From: a virus
Length of the DNA: 24,772 bases
Direction: 5' to 3' (one strand)
Virus record (IMG/VR): IMGVR_UViG_3300048586_000236
Location: 1 to 24,772 of that record
The notes under the pieces: model-generated
Seen by the model: the letters and a program-made list of their open reading frames with translations, nothing else
Database searches by the model: none
What the model was told of the DNA's origin: nothing
Program-made: the position numbers and the translations under genes
Shown: positions 1 through 6,638 of the stretch, one piece after another
Position numbering within the stretch: the first letter of the stretch is position 1
How the letters are laid out: each line of letters begins with the position of its first letter

Positions 1-79
1 GCGGTACCAATGGTTTCACGGACCCGCCTCCCGAAAATTGCGCCACTCAAGTCTATGAATGGCCGTCAGAACCGCCCTA

Positions 80-125
80 ACTCTTAATCAATAGGTCGAA
101 GGTTCGAATCCTTCACAGCCCACCA
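80..125 (+). other. Phage attachment core: 3' part of tRNA-Lys(CTT)
   Basis: The sequence holds the 3' half of an anticodon arm (CTCTTAA loop, anticodon CTT, Lys), a variable loop, the T-arm around GGTTCGAATCC and an acceptor strand ending in CCCACCA. The bases upstream (1-79) show no D-arm or 5' acceptor strand, so this is a tRNA fragment and not a working gene. Many temperate phages carry the 3' end of a tRNA gene as their att core, so that the host tRNA is rebuilt on integration. The integrase gene ends 15 bases away. Copies of CTCCCGAAAA lie on both sides (28-37, 172-181, 184-193), which fits attP better than attL or attR. Confidence 0.75.
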
Positions 126-139
126 TACTAAACAACGAC

Positions 140-1369
140 TTAGGCATCCGAGAGGGTGCCTTTTTTGTTGCCTCCCGAAAAATCTCCCGAAAAATCAGCA
201 CGTGAAGCTGGTTCCACGACTTGCATTTCATGGTCGTAGCGGTCGAAGGCGGCGTCGGTACGGTGGCCGCTGGCGTCCTTCTTGGCGGCACGGGTGCCGG
301 CGGTATCGGTGATGCCGCGGTGCTTGATGCCGTGCAGGGTGAAGCGCTGCTCCGGTGTGATGACGCTTTCCTCGATCGCCAGCTTCATCAGGCGCTGCCA
401 GTTGGAATCGAAGCCGGACTTGGTCATCGGGGCGCCATCGGCGGCGACGAACAGGAACCGCTGGCTGGCCAGCAGTGGGATGGGCCGGCCGGTGCGCTCG
501 ATGGCGGCCTTGCGCACGGCCGCGGCGGCGTCCCACGCGGCCTGCAGGCGCGGGTTCCAGCGGGTTACGTTGTCCAGGCTGCCCTTGCGGCGGTTGCTCT
601 GCAGGCCGGCTTCCAGCGCGTGTGCGTCGGTAAGCGTGGTGACCTCGATGCCGCGCAGGCGGGCGGCGTGTGCGATTTCCATGGCGGGCCAGAGCGTGGG
701 CGACACGCTGCCCTTGCTGTGCGCCTTGCGCTGGCCACGTTCCTGGGCGAAGCGCAGCACGGCGGTGAACGCGCCCGGGTCTGGCATCTTGAACTCGCCC
801 GCTTCCTCAGCCTGGCGGACGCCGCGGCCCGGGTTGTGGGTGACGTGGCCCATGCGTGCGCCCCAGCTGTACACGCGGCGCAGGTAGCGCAGCACGTGGT
901 TGGCCTTGGCCGGTCGTGGCTCGATGCCGTCGCCTGCGCCTGTGCGGCTTTCAGCGCGGCCAGCGGCGATGTCTTCCACCAGGCGCTGTACCAGCGGCAG
1001 CGGGACCTTGCTGGCCAGCAGCTGGCCGAACGGGCGGGCCTTCAGCACCTTGGCGCACCACTTGTAGTCGCGCTGGGTGCCGGTGGCCAGCTTCCTGAAC
1101 TCGGTGCTGCCCTGGAACTGCTCACCCAGCCAATCCACGGTGCCGCGAGTGGTGTCGTTGCGGCGTGCTTCGGCGATCGCGTGCAGATCCGATAGCTTGG
1201 CCATGGGGCCCGCGACGGACGTCACCTTGGTGCCGCCCTCGGGGTTTTCGTCGCGCACGTACCAGCGGCCGGATCCACTCGGGTCCCAGTACAGCCCGGC
1301 CGGCACGCGGCTGTAGTCGATGTGCTTGGGCAGGTTGCGTGGTGCTTTACGTGGGCGGCCGCGGGCCAT
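140..1369 (-). CDS. int: Tyrosine-type phage integrase
   Basis: Site-specific recombinase expected to insert and excise the phage at the tRNA-Lys site next to it. 409 residues from the ATG at 1369, which overlaps the stop of the preceding gene (TGATG). A catalytic domain is visible: Arg239 in ARLRGIE, His346 and Lys349 in LHGIKHRG, His369 in SGHRTD and the likely nucleophile Tyr378 in DRYDHE. The second catalytic Arg of the usual HxxR box is Lys here, a variant I believe occurs in some phage integrases. The N-terminal part (about 1-190) fits an arm-binding plus SAM-like core-binding region. The C-terminal tail repeats FSGDFSGG and its last codons lie in the tRNA terminator hairpin. A longer open frame upstream to 1558 overlaps the DUF4224-like gene and is unlikely to be used. 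Confidence 0.9.
   Translation of the reverse strand: MARGRPRKAPRNLPKHIDYSRVPAGLYWDPSGSGRWYVRDENPEGGTKVTSVAGPMAKLSDLHAIAEARRNDTTRGTVDWLGEQFQGSTEFRKLATGTQRDYKWCAKVLKARPFGQLLASKVPLPLVQRLVEDIAAGRAESRTGAGDGIEPRPAKANHVLRYLRRVYSWGARMGHVTHNPGRGVRQAEEAGEFKMPDPGAFTAVLRFAQERGQRKAHSKGSVSPTLWPAMEIAHAARLRGIEVTTLTDAHALEAGLQSNRRKGSLDNVTRWNPRLQAAWDAAAAVRKAAIERTGRPIPLLASQRFLFVAADGAPMTKSGFDSNWQRLMKLAIEESVITPEQRFTLHGIKHRGITDTAGTRAAKKDASGHRTDAAFDRYDHEMQVVEPASRADFSGDFSGGNKKGTLSDA
142..166 (+). terminator. Intrinsic terminator after the tRNA fragment
   Basis: AGGCATCC (142-149) pairs with GGGTGCCT (154-161), with one G-U pair and a GAGA loop, and runs into six T (161-166). It has the form of the terminator of the host tRNA-Lys gene carried along with the att core. 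On the minus strand the same bases encode the last codons of the integrase. Confidence 0.75.
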
Positions 1370-1599
1370 CAGATCCTCGTGTCCGCCGAGTAGTGGCGGT
1401 CTTCGTTGGCGGCGGCGCCCAGGCCCATGGCGGCATTGAAGGCGTCGACGGTGGTGATAATGCCGCCGTTTCCGTCGTAGGTGTAGGGCAGGCCGATCTT
1501 CTTTGCCCAGGCTTCCACCGTGGCCCGCCGTGGTGGCCGGGCGCCACTGGGCCGGCACAAGGCCTGCAGGTCCTGGAACTGGAGCACGCTGCCGATCAC
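1369..1599 (-). CDS. DUF4224-like small protein upstream of integrase
   Basis: 76 residues from a GTG at 1599. The stop overlaps the integrase start (TGATG), so the two are likely translationally coupled. The sequence begins LQFQDLQALCRPSG and continues with AVEAWAKKIGLPY-like residues, resembling the DUF4224 family, which is commonly found beside phage integrases and may act in excision or DNA binding. That function is inferred from position. The gene begins 1 base after the stop of the 58-residue protein. The family call is from recall of the pattern, not a search. Confidence 0.7.
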   Translation of the reverse strand: MIGSVLQFQDLQALCRPSGARPPRRATVEAWAKKIGLPYTYDGNGGIITTVDAFNAAMGLGAAANEDRHYSADTRI

Positions 1600-1600
1600 G

Positions 1601-1777
1601 TCAGCTGGCTGCCTTGGCTTTGGCCTGGCGCACGCGGCGACGCCGTTCGGTGGTGGCGTAGTGCAGGGCCGATTGCTCCAGCTTGGTGTTGAACTTGAGC
1701 TCAGTGATCAACTGGGTGAGCTTGCCGTCGTCGAGCTGCTTGATCTTGTCGCGCAGTGCGCTGTGCTTGATGGTCAT
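1601..1777 (-). CDS. 58-residue basic protein, unknown function
   Basis: Small gene of 58 residues beginning MTIKHSALRDKIKQL and ending in a strongly basic stretch (TTERRRRVRQAKAKAAS). Its ATG at 1777 overlaps the stop of the DHH gene by the ATGA arrangement seen throughout this operon, and its stop lies 1 base before the next start, so translation is likely. It looks all-helical and positively charged at the C-terminus, which would suit nucleic-acid binding. No family is recognised. Confidence 0.6.
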   Translation of the reverse strand: MTIKHSALRDKIKQLDDGKLTQLITELKFNTKLEQSALHYATTERRRRVRQAKAKAAS

Positions 1778-2718
1778 GCGCTCGCCAACTCATGGTCTCG
1801 CGGCACCTTGAAGCCGGCCGCATTGGCGTGCCCGCCCCCGCCGTAGATAGCCGCGATCTGGCTAACATCCATCCCGCCTCCCGCCGAACGAAGCCCGAAT
1901 TGACGGCCATCAGGCATATCCCAGTAGCAGGCAGCAAATTCTTCGCCTTGGGCCATCAGGTGGCCTGCATCGCTCACCAGCGTATAGGGCAGGCTGGCCA
2001 CCGGCACGTCGTGGCCTGCAATCACCATGCGCCGCTTGCAGACCTTCACCAGCTCGGCTACGTCCTTGTGGTGCTTTCGCTCAATGGCCGCGCCTTCGGT
2101 GCGCAGGTCTTCCACATCTGCTGCTGCCAGGCGATCCCATAGCGCAAAGCTGTACTCATAGCTGAAGACAGCAGCTTGAATCTCCCGCGTGCCTGGCAAA
2201 GCGAAGCGCCATAGATCCCGGTCTTCGACGTGGTTGACCAGTGCAGGACGTGGTTGGCCTGGGTGAAAGAAATCCCAAGCAATTCCAGCGCCGCTGCGCT
2301 GCATGTCGAAGTAGGCATAGATGATGGCTTTGCGGATGCCTTCCCACTGGTCCTGAATCACGCAGCCCTGCACATAATTCCAGGTGCGCGGAGCCGTCCA
2401 ACCATGCCCATCCATACGTAGCACAGTTGCGAATTCCTCACCGGTCCTGCTTTCGTTGGGCAGGTCTTCGGCCGCGCTCTTGTGGTGATCGAGCACGAGA
2501 ATTGAGCGCGCTTTGAGTGACAGCTCACGCAGTACGTCGCGCTTATAGCTGAAGTCCAGAAGCACAACATCCCGGCCAGTCACGTCGGGCGGCGTCGCTT
2601 GATAGACGCCAGGGTAATAGGTAGCAGCATCGCCGAAATACTTCCGCGCTGCCCATGCGGCCGTGAATCCATCTGCGCAATTTCCGTGATAGATCACCAG
2701 CACGTTTTCGTGGCTCAT
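1774..2718 (-). CDS. DHH-family phosphoesterase
   Basis: 314 residues from the ATG at 2718, chosen because it overlaps the upstream stop as ATGA; the frame is open 10 codons further. Metal-binding motifs of the DHH superfamily are present in order: NCADG near residue 13, a DFSY segment near 58, the signature LDHHKS near residue 75, and a C-terminal DHHA1-type glycine box GGGGHANAAGF near residue 300. DHH enzymes cleave phosphodiester bonds in short RNAs, cyclic or linear dinucleotides, or pyrophosphate. The substrate here cannot be told. The gene sits between parB-like and int in the leftward operon. A phage enzyme of this kind could recycle nano-RNA or remove a nucleotide signal; both are speculation. 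Confidence 0.85.
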   Translation of the reverse strand: MSHENVLVIYHGNCADGFTAAWAARKYFGDAATYYPGVYQATPPDVTGRDVVLLDFSYKRDVLRELSLKARSILVLDHHKSAAEDLPNESRTGEEFATVLRMDGHGWTAPRTWNYVQGCVIQDQWEGIRKAIIYAYFDMQRSGAGIAWDFFHPGQPRPALVNHVEDRDLWRFALPGTREIQAAVFSYEYSFALWDRLAAADVEDLRTEGAAIERKHHKDVAELVKVCKRRMVIAGHDVPVASLPYTLVSDAGHLMAQGEEFAACYWDMPDGRQFGLRSAGGGMDVSQIAAIYGGGGHANAAGFKVPRDHELASA

Positions 2719-4364
2719 TTCGCCACCTCCGCTTCGCCGCGCAGGCATTCCGGAAGGTAGTTGGTGTTGGCCAACAGCTCGGCCGCTTGCGGCACAAGCT
2801 CAGATTTCTTTAGCTTTTCCAGGTGTTCGATGAACGAGCCATCAGTGGCTTCACGCAGGATGCGCAGGATCGCCGCACGGCTGAGCGTGGCCAGCCATTC
2901 GCCGGTGGGCGTCCAGTGCGATCGCATGTCGATGTTGACGTGCTTCTGGAAGCTGTCGACCCACTCGCCGGCGCTGTCGACCACGATGGTGCGCGAAACC
3001 AGGAAAGCCAACAGACGCAGCAGGACGCCAGTTTCCTGCGTTAACAGGTACGTGAGTAGATCCGGTGACTCGCTGAGGCGTTCGGTCCATTGCGCCTCCA
3101 GTGCGTCGTTGTGTACACCCGACTGCACGGCCTCTTCAAAGCCTTTGATCAGGTCTGAGTCGCCCAGCACGGCACGGCCATGCACCTTGACCAGTCCGTG
3201 ACCGGCGACGATGCCCAGTTGGTCTTCGACCAGCTCGGTAAGCAATGCTGCCAGCATGAAATGCGGTTGGTGGGCCAGTTCGGCGCGAAGGATCGCGGTG
3301 CGCCATCCAAGCAGGCGCTTCATCTGGGGCTTGGACAGTTCGTCATTGATCGGCGCCGGCGGCGTGGGCTGGTCCTGTTGTGGCGGCTGGGCCACATCGA
3401 GCCCCGCCTCTACGCGCTTGCGATCACCTGGGCGAACGTAGGCATGGCTGATTTCGGCTTTGCCTGTATAGCCAATGCTGACGAATACTCCCGCGACTTG
3501 CTTGTCTTCGGCGCTGGGGTTGTGCAGGCGCTCCAGCTTGTCGGTGATGCGATAGGACAGCTCAACCCGGCACTCAACCCACGCCCACCCTTTCTTGCGT
3601 TCCTTGGCGGCAGTGCGCTCCAGTTTCTCCAGCGCCAGGCGTTCCACCAGCAGGTGATCGAGCAGGAACACTTCGTCGCCGAACAGGTCGCGGTGCAGTG
3701 CGCCGCCGGCGGCTTCGTACGCTTCCACGGTGATGAACTTGGCAATGCTGCTGACGCCATAGATGGTGTCTTCGGTCAGTGCGGCCCGCAGATCATCCGG
3801 ATCGTTGTCGTAGTTGCCTGCCTCTTCCCACACGCGTTCCTGCCGCGCATGGTCGCTGGAAACGGTGAGCGCCTTCACCTGGTCGAGCTGGATCTTGTCG
3901 TTGCGCAGCAGGTCGAGGATCTTCGGCGACACTGTGCCCAGACGCAGCATGCCATTGACGTGGCGTTCGCTCTGGCCGAATCGCACGGCAATGTCGGTGA
4001 CGGAGCGCCCTGCATTGATCAGCGCTGTGTATGCCGCGATTTCATCGGCCGGGTTCATGGCTTCGCGGATGGTGTTTTCAGCTGTGCTGGCATCCATGGC
4101 CACGGCTTCGTCCACTACGCGACACGGTGCCTCGTAGTCGGTAGCCAAGTGGCCGGACTTCACCAGTGATTGCAATGCACGCAAGCGGCGGCCGCCGGCG
4201 ACGACGTCGAACTTTCCCTTCTTGGCCTTCACCACGGTGAGGTTCTGCAGCAAGCCATCGGCCTCGATGGATGCGATGAGATCGGCGACGTTCTCGCCAC
4301 CGGTTTTGCGTGCGTTGAGCGTGCTCAGTTGCAGGCTGGACAGCGGGATGGTTTGGATTGTCAT
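2715..4364 (-). CDS. ParB/RepB/Spo0J-family DNA-binding protein
   Basis: 549 residues from the ATG at 4364, with AGGAG 9 bases upstream and an ATGA overlap with the reverse transcriptase stop. The N-terminal ParB domain is clear: LSSLQLSTLNARK, then SIEADGLLQNLTVV and VVAGGRRLRAL, where the conserved GxRR box lies near residue 57. A helix-turn-helix follows (RSVTDIAVRFGQSERHVNG, about 125-145). The long C-terminal part (about 250-549) is not recognised. No ParA ATPase gene is visible nearby, so a classical plasmid-like partition system is not supported. Such lone ParB-like proteins are common in phages of proteobacteria and may bind or nick DNA. The function here is unknown. Confidence 0.85.
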   Translation of the reverse strand: MTIQTIPLSSLQLSTLNARKTGGENVADLIASIEADGLLQNLTVVKAKKGKFDVVAGGRRLRALQSLVKSGHLATDYEAPCRVVDEAVAMDASTAENTIREAMNPADEIAAYTALINAGRSVTDIAVRFGQSERHVNGMLRLGTVSPKILDLLRNDKIQLDQVKALTVSSDHARQERVWEEAGNYDNDPDDLRAALTEDTIYGVSSIAKFITVEAYEAAGGALHRDLFGDEVFLLDHLLVERLALEKLERTAAKERKKGWAWVECRVELSYRITDKLERLHNPSAEDKQVAGVFVSIGYTGKAEISHAYVRPGDRKRVEAGLDVAQPPQQDQPTPPAPINDELSKPQMKRLLGWRTAILRAELAHQPHFMLAALLTELVEDQLGIVAGHGLVKVHGRAVLGDSDLIKGFEEAVQSGVHNDALEAQWTERLSESPDLLTYLLTQETGVLLRLLAFLVSRTIVVDSAGEWVDSFQKHVNIDMRSHWTPTGEWLATLSRAAILRILREATDGSFIEHLEKLKKSELVPQAAELLANTNYLPECLRGEAEVAK

Positions 4365-5716
4365 GATGTGCAGCTCCTGTAGGGAATGGAAATGCGCCTG
4401 CCTTCCAGGCGGTGAGAGAAACGCCGCGGGAGTGCGGCGGCAGTGATCCAGGGGAAGCGGGTGTGCAGGGCCTGTTGCAGGCGGTGGCTGTTGGCGTGGC
4501 GCAGGTGGCCGTGGTAGCTGGCAATGACGCTGCCGATGCGACGGAAGTCTTCTGGCGTGCCGTGCAGCTCGCCTGGGCGCACGTGGGCGCGTTCCCATGC
4601 CTGCAGGGTCTCGCGTGCATGCACCACCACGCGCCGGCGGGCCAGCGTGTGCGTGGGGTGGATGACGTAACCGAGGAAGTCGATGCCGTCGCCCAGCGGA
4701 CGCAGCTTGATATCGGCCTTCAACGCCAGGCGCAGGTGCGTGTGCAGGAATTCGGCGATGCACGCCTGCCAGGCGGCCAACTGCTCACGGTCGTGGTGCA
4801 CCAGCACGAAATCATCGACGTAGCGCAGGTAGCGCGTGGCCTTGAGCTCGTGCTTGCAGAACTGGTCCAGCGCGTCCAGGTGCACGTTGGCGAAGAACTG
4901 GCTGGACAGGTTGCCGATGGGCAGGCCGAACCCTGCCGGCGCGTTACACAGCCGCTTGTGCGCCGGTACGGCTTCCAGCTCTTGTGCAGTGGCACGTAGA
5001 TCTACACCGGCCTGTGTCGGGTCGCGGCGCAGCAGTGCGTGGGTGACGTGCTGGGCTTCAGGCGTGATGCCGGCCCGCTGCAGCACCGGCTTCAGCTGGG
5101 CCCATAGAGTGGGGCGATGGATGCTGTTGAAGAAGTTGGCAATATCGAGCTGCAGGTAGTAGCCGCCACCTTGGCCGCTGTGCACCTGGCGCACGAATGC
5201 CTGCAGCCTGCGCACGGCGGCATGGCTGCCCTTGCCTACGCGGTTGGCGTAGCTGTCGTGGATGAAGCGAGGTTCGTAGATGGCTTCCAGCTGCGGCACC
5301 AGCCAGTGGTGCACGACGCGATCGGCGAAGTCCGGTGCGTGGATCTCACGTGCCTTGGGGCGGGTGGCGATAAAGCAGGTGGAGCGCTGCGGCGACCAGG
5401 TGCGGTTCTGCATCTGGTCCTGCAGGTGCAGCAGGCCCTCCATCCAGCGACTGTCGAATCGCAGCTGGTTGTGGCTGGGCACCTTCTGCCGGCGTGCACG
5501 ACGCCAGGCACGGTAAAGCGATTGCAGCGGCACGGCCCCCTGAAACTCACTGGCACGACGCACGGCCAACGCGAACCCGTTGTTGTTGCGGTGGTTGTTG
5601 TTGACGTTGCCGTTGTTGAAATTGACGTTCCACGCGGCCGACGAAGACCAGGCAGCCGCTTCCCCGCGCTCTTGCGACCCAGCCGCACATCCGTGTTGGT
5701 AGCGTGGCGTCGTCAT
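4361..5716 (-). CDS. DGR reverse transcriptase (template repeat in frame at its 5' end)
   Basis: RNA-directed DNA polymerase of the diversity-generating retroelement type. It copies the template-repeat RNA with errors at adenines. 451 residues from the ATG at 5716, which overlaps the Avd stop as ATGA. Visible: FQGAVPLQSLYRAWRRARR (from about 58), motif A LDIANFFNSI (D191), the DGR-type motif GLPIGNLSSQ (264-273) and the active site YVDD (299-302), then DFLGYVI. Residues 22-56 are encoded by the template repeat itself (AWSSSAAW, then an Asn-rich run). DGR reverse transcriptases usually start near the SLYRAW region, so a GTG at 5533 (390 residues) is an alternative start. The stop overlaps parB as ATGA. 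Confidence 0.92.
   Translation of the reverse strand: MTTPRYQHGCAAGSQERGEAAAWSSSAAWNVNFNNGNVNNNHRNNNGFALAVRRASEFQGAVPLQSLYRAWRRARRQKVPSHNQLRFDSRWMEGLLHLQDQMQNRTWSPQRSTCFIATRPKAREIHAPDFADRVVHHWLVPQLEAIYEPRFIHDSYANRVGKGSHAAVRRLQAFVRQVHSGQGGGYYLQLDIANFFNSIHRPTLWAQLKPVLQRAGITPEAQHVTHALLRRDPTQAGVDLRATAQELEAVPAHKRLCNAPAGFGLPIGNLSSQFFANVHLDALDQFCKHELKATRYLRYVDDFVLVHHDREQLAAWQACIAEFLHTHLRLALKADIKLRPLGDGIDFLGYVIHPTHTLARRRVVVHARETLQAWERAHVRPGELHGTPEDFRRIGSVIASYHGHLRHANSHRLQQALHTRFPWITAAALPRRFSHRLEGRRISIPYRSCTS
5549..5658 (-). repeat. DGR template repeat (TR)
   Basis: 110 bases that match both variable repeats. In the coding sense the middle 50 bases are a run of AAC/AAT codons plus one CAC, with 23 adenines. 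The flanks are almost free of adenine (one in the 3' flank, none in the 5' flank). All substitutions relative to the two variable repeats fall on these adenines. After the 3' end the match to the targets stops abruptly: the template continues G where the targets have C. This marks the boundary of the initiation region. The order targets - avd - TR - RT is that of the Bordetella phage BPP-1 DGR. Confidence 0.95.
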
Positions 5717-6156
5717 TGGTTGGCCCCCGTGGAGGCGGCGCAGGTACTCAGTTTCTTGCCGCGCTGCGGGACGGCATTGCTGCCTTGCGCACTCTGGGCA
5801 TTGGGGGTTTCGAACGACTTGCGCCAGCCACCGGCCTGCGCGCCCAGCCCGTGGGCCTGGCGTGCCAACTCTTCGAACTGCCGGAAGCTGGTGAACGCAT
5901 GCAACAGCTTGGCGGTCTGCATGTATTGCTTCAGCTCATCCACCGCCCACACCAGCTGTTCCACCCACCGCCGCTGGTGTGCGCGGTCGCGCCATGCGCG
6001 GCTGGCCACGCGGTAGACCGACATGGCCTGCGTGCGGAGATCCGCGCCGATCTGGTAGCGGTGGTAGCGAGGGAAGCGGCGCACCGCGTTCTCGATATCC
6101 ACAAGCAGCCGCTCGGCGGCCTTGACGATGGGTGGTAGCTGGAAACGTGAGGGCAT
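5713..6156 (-). CDS. avd: DGR accessory variability determinant (Avd), four-helix-bundle protein
   Basis: 147 residues. The first 110 are strongly helical and carry the FPRYHRYQIGADLR segment typical of the Avd / four-helix-bundle family. Known Avd proteins form a pentameric barrel that binds the template RNA and the reverse transcriptase and is needed for mutagenic reverse transcription. The last 35 or so residues (from GGWRKSF) are low-complexity and probably disordered. The gene lies between VP1 (23-base gap) and the RT (ATGA overlap), the usual place. No clear Shine-Dalgarno is seen before its ATG, so coupling to VP1 translation is possible. Confidence 0.9.
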   Translation of the reverse strand: MPSRFQLPPIVKAAERLLVDIENAVRRFPRYHRYQIGADLRTQAMSVYRVASRAWRDRAHQRRWVEQLVWAVDELKQYMQTAKLLHAFTSFRQFEELARQAHGLGAQAGGWRKSFETPNAQSAQGSNAVPQRGKKLSTCAASTGANQ

Positions 6157-6179
6157 GATGAGATCAGCAGAGAGTCAAA

Positions 6180-6605
6180 TTACTGACTGGCACGACGCAC
6201 GGCCAACGCGAACCCGTCGCCGTTGCGGAGGCCGTAGCAGACGTAGCCGCCGCCGAAAGAGACGAGCCACGCGGCCGACGAAGACCAGGCAGCCGGTGTC
6301 TTCGACCAGTACCAATCGCTCTGGATGTTGGTGAAGAAGTCGGTATTGATTGCCGGTTGGTAGCGCGTGCGATCGATGAGCAGCTGCAGCTCTTCGATGG
6401 TGGGCAGATCCCAGTCGGTCTTGCCCAGCAGGTCGAGTGCACTGGCACGCGCCTGCAGTTCTTCCTGAGATTCTTCTTCTTCGTTGATCTGGGTGGCGGT
6501 GAACTGCAGGCCAAGGCCCGCGACTTCAACGGCAGCCCACTCGGTGGCGTCGTTCGGCAAGGGCTGGCCGTCTGCGCCGATTTTGATAAGGGTGATGGGT
6601 GACAT
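6180..6605 (-). CDS. DGR variable protein 1, DUF1566 / C-type-lectin-like fold
   Basis: 141 residues from the ATG at 6605, with AGGAG 7 bases upstream. The C-terminal half fits DUF1566 (Lcl-like, C-type-lectin fold): TDWDLPTIEELQLLID, then SDWYWSKTP and AAWSSSAAW. The last 36 or so residues are the variable repeat and the protein ends GFALAVRRASQ. The variable residues versus template are L, S, G, G, Y, C, Y, G, L, N, G, D, replacing template Asn or His. DGR targets display such residues on the lectin surface to bind changing ligands. No signal peptide or membrane segment is seen. The N-terminal part is shorter than in VP2 and lacks the TGLMW motif. The ligand is unknown. Confidence 0.9.
   Translation of the reverse strand: MSPITLIKIGADGQPLPNDATEWAAVEVAGLGLQFTATQINEEEESQEELQARASALDLLGKTDWDLPTIEELQLLIDRTRYQPAINTDFFTNIQSDWYWSKTPAAWSSSAAWLVSFGGGYVCYGLRNGDGFALAVRRASQ
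6186..6295 (-). repeat. DGR variable repeat 1 (VR1)
   Basis: 110 bases aligned without gaps to the template repeat. 18 substitutions, all at template adenines (coding sense), and none at the other 87 positions. It ends 3 bases before the VP1 stop codon. A small inverted repeat AGTCA/TGACT (6173-6177 and 6184-6188) surrounds the stop codon. Confidence 0.95.
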
Positions 6606-6638
6606 GGTGGTACTCCTGTTGGTGATCAAAGAGGCCAA

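Larger units (their letters stand above)
28..193 (+). repeat. Three CTCCCGAAAA repeats flanking the att core
   Basis: CTCCCGAAAA occurs at 28-37, 172-181 and 184-193, all in the same orientation. The first and second copies share two more bases (GCCTCCCGAAAA at 26-37 and 170-181). The last two are 12 bp apart and are read in the integrase gene as a repeated DFSG. Short direct repeats on both sides of an att core are the usual form of arm-type integrase binding sites. Binding itself is an inference. Confidence 0.55.

Noticed and set aside
48-125. A complete tRNA gene at the left end
   Set aside because: No D-arm or matching 5' acceptor strand upstream of position 79; only the 3' half is present.
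221-1195. Long plus-strand open frame of 324 codons opposite the integrase
   Set aside because: It is antisense to a clear tyrosine recombinase; its sequence is low-complexity Ala/Gly/His and matches no family.
1370-1558. N-terminal extension of the integrase to 1558
   Set aside because: The extra 63 residues are Arg/His-rich and overlap the DUF4224-like gene; the TGATG overlap at 1369 is a better start.
6173-6188. AGTCA/TGACT inverted repeat after VR1 as a DGR target hairpin
   Set aside because: Only a 5-bp stem, and VR2 has a different, weaker pairing; known DGR hairpins are longer, so I do not claim it.
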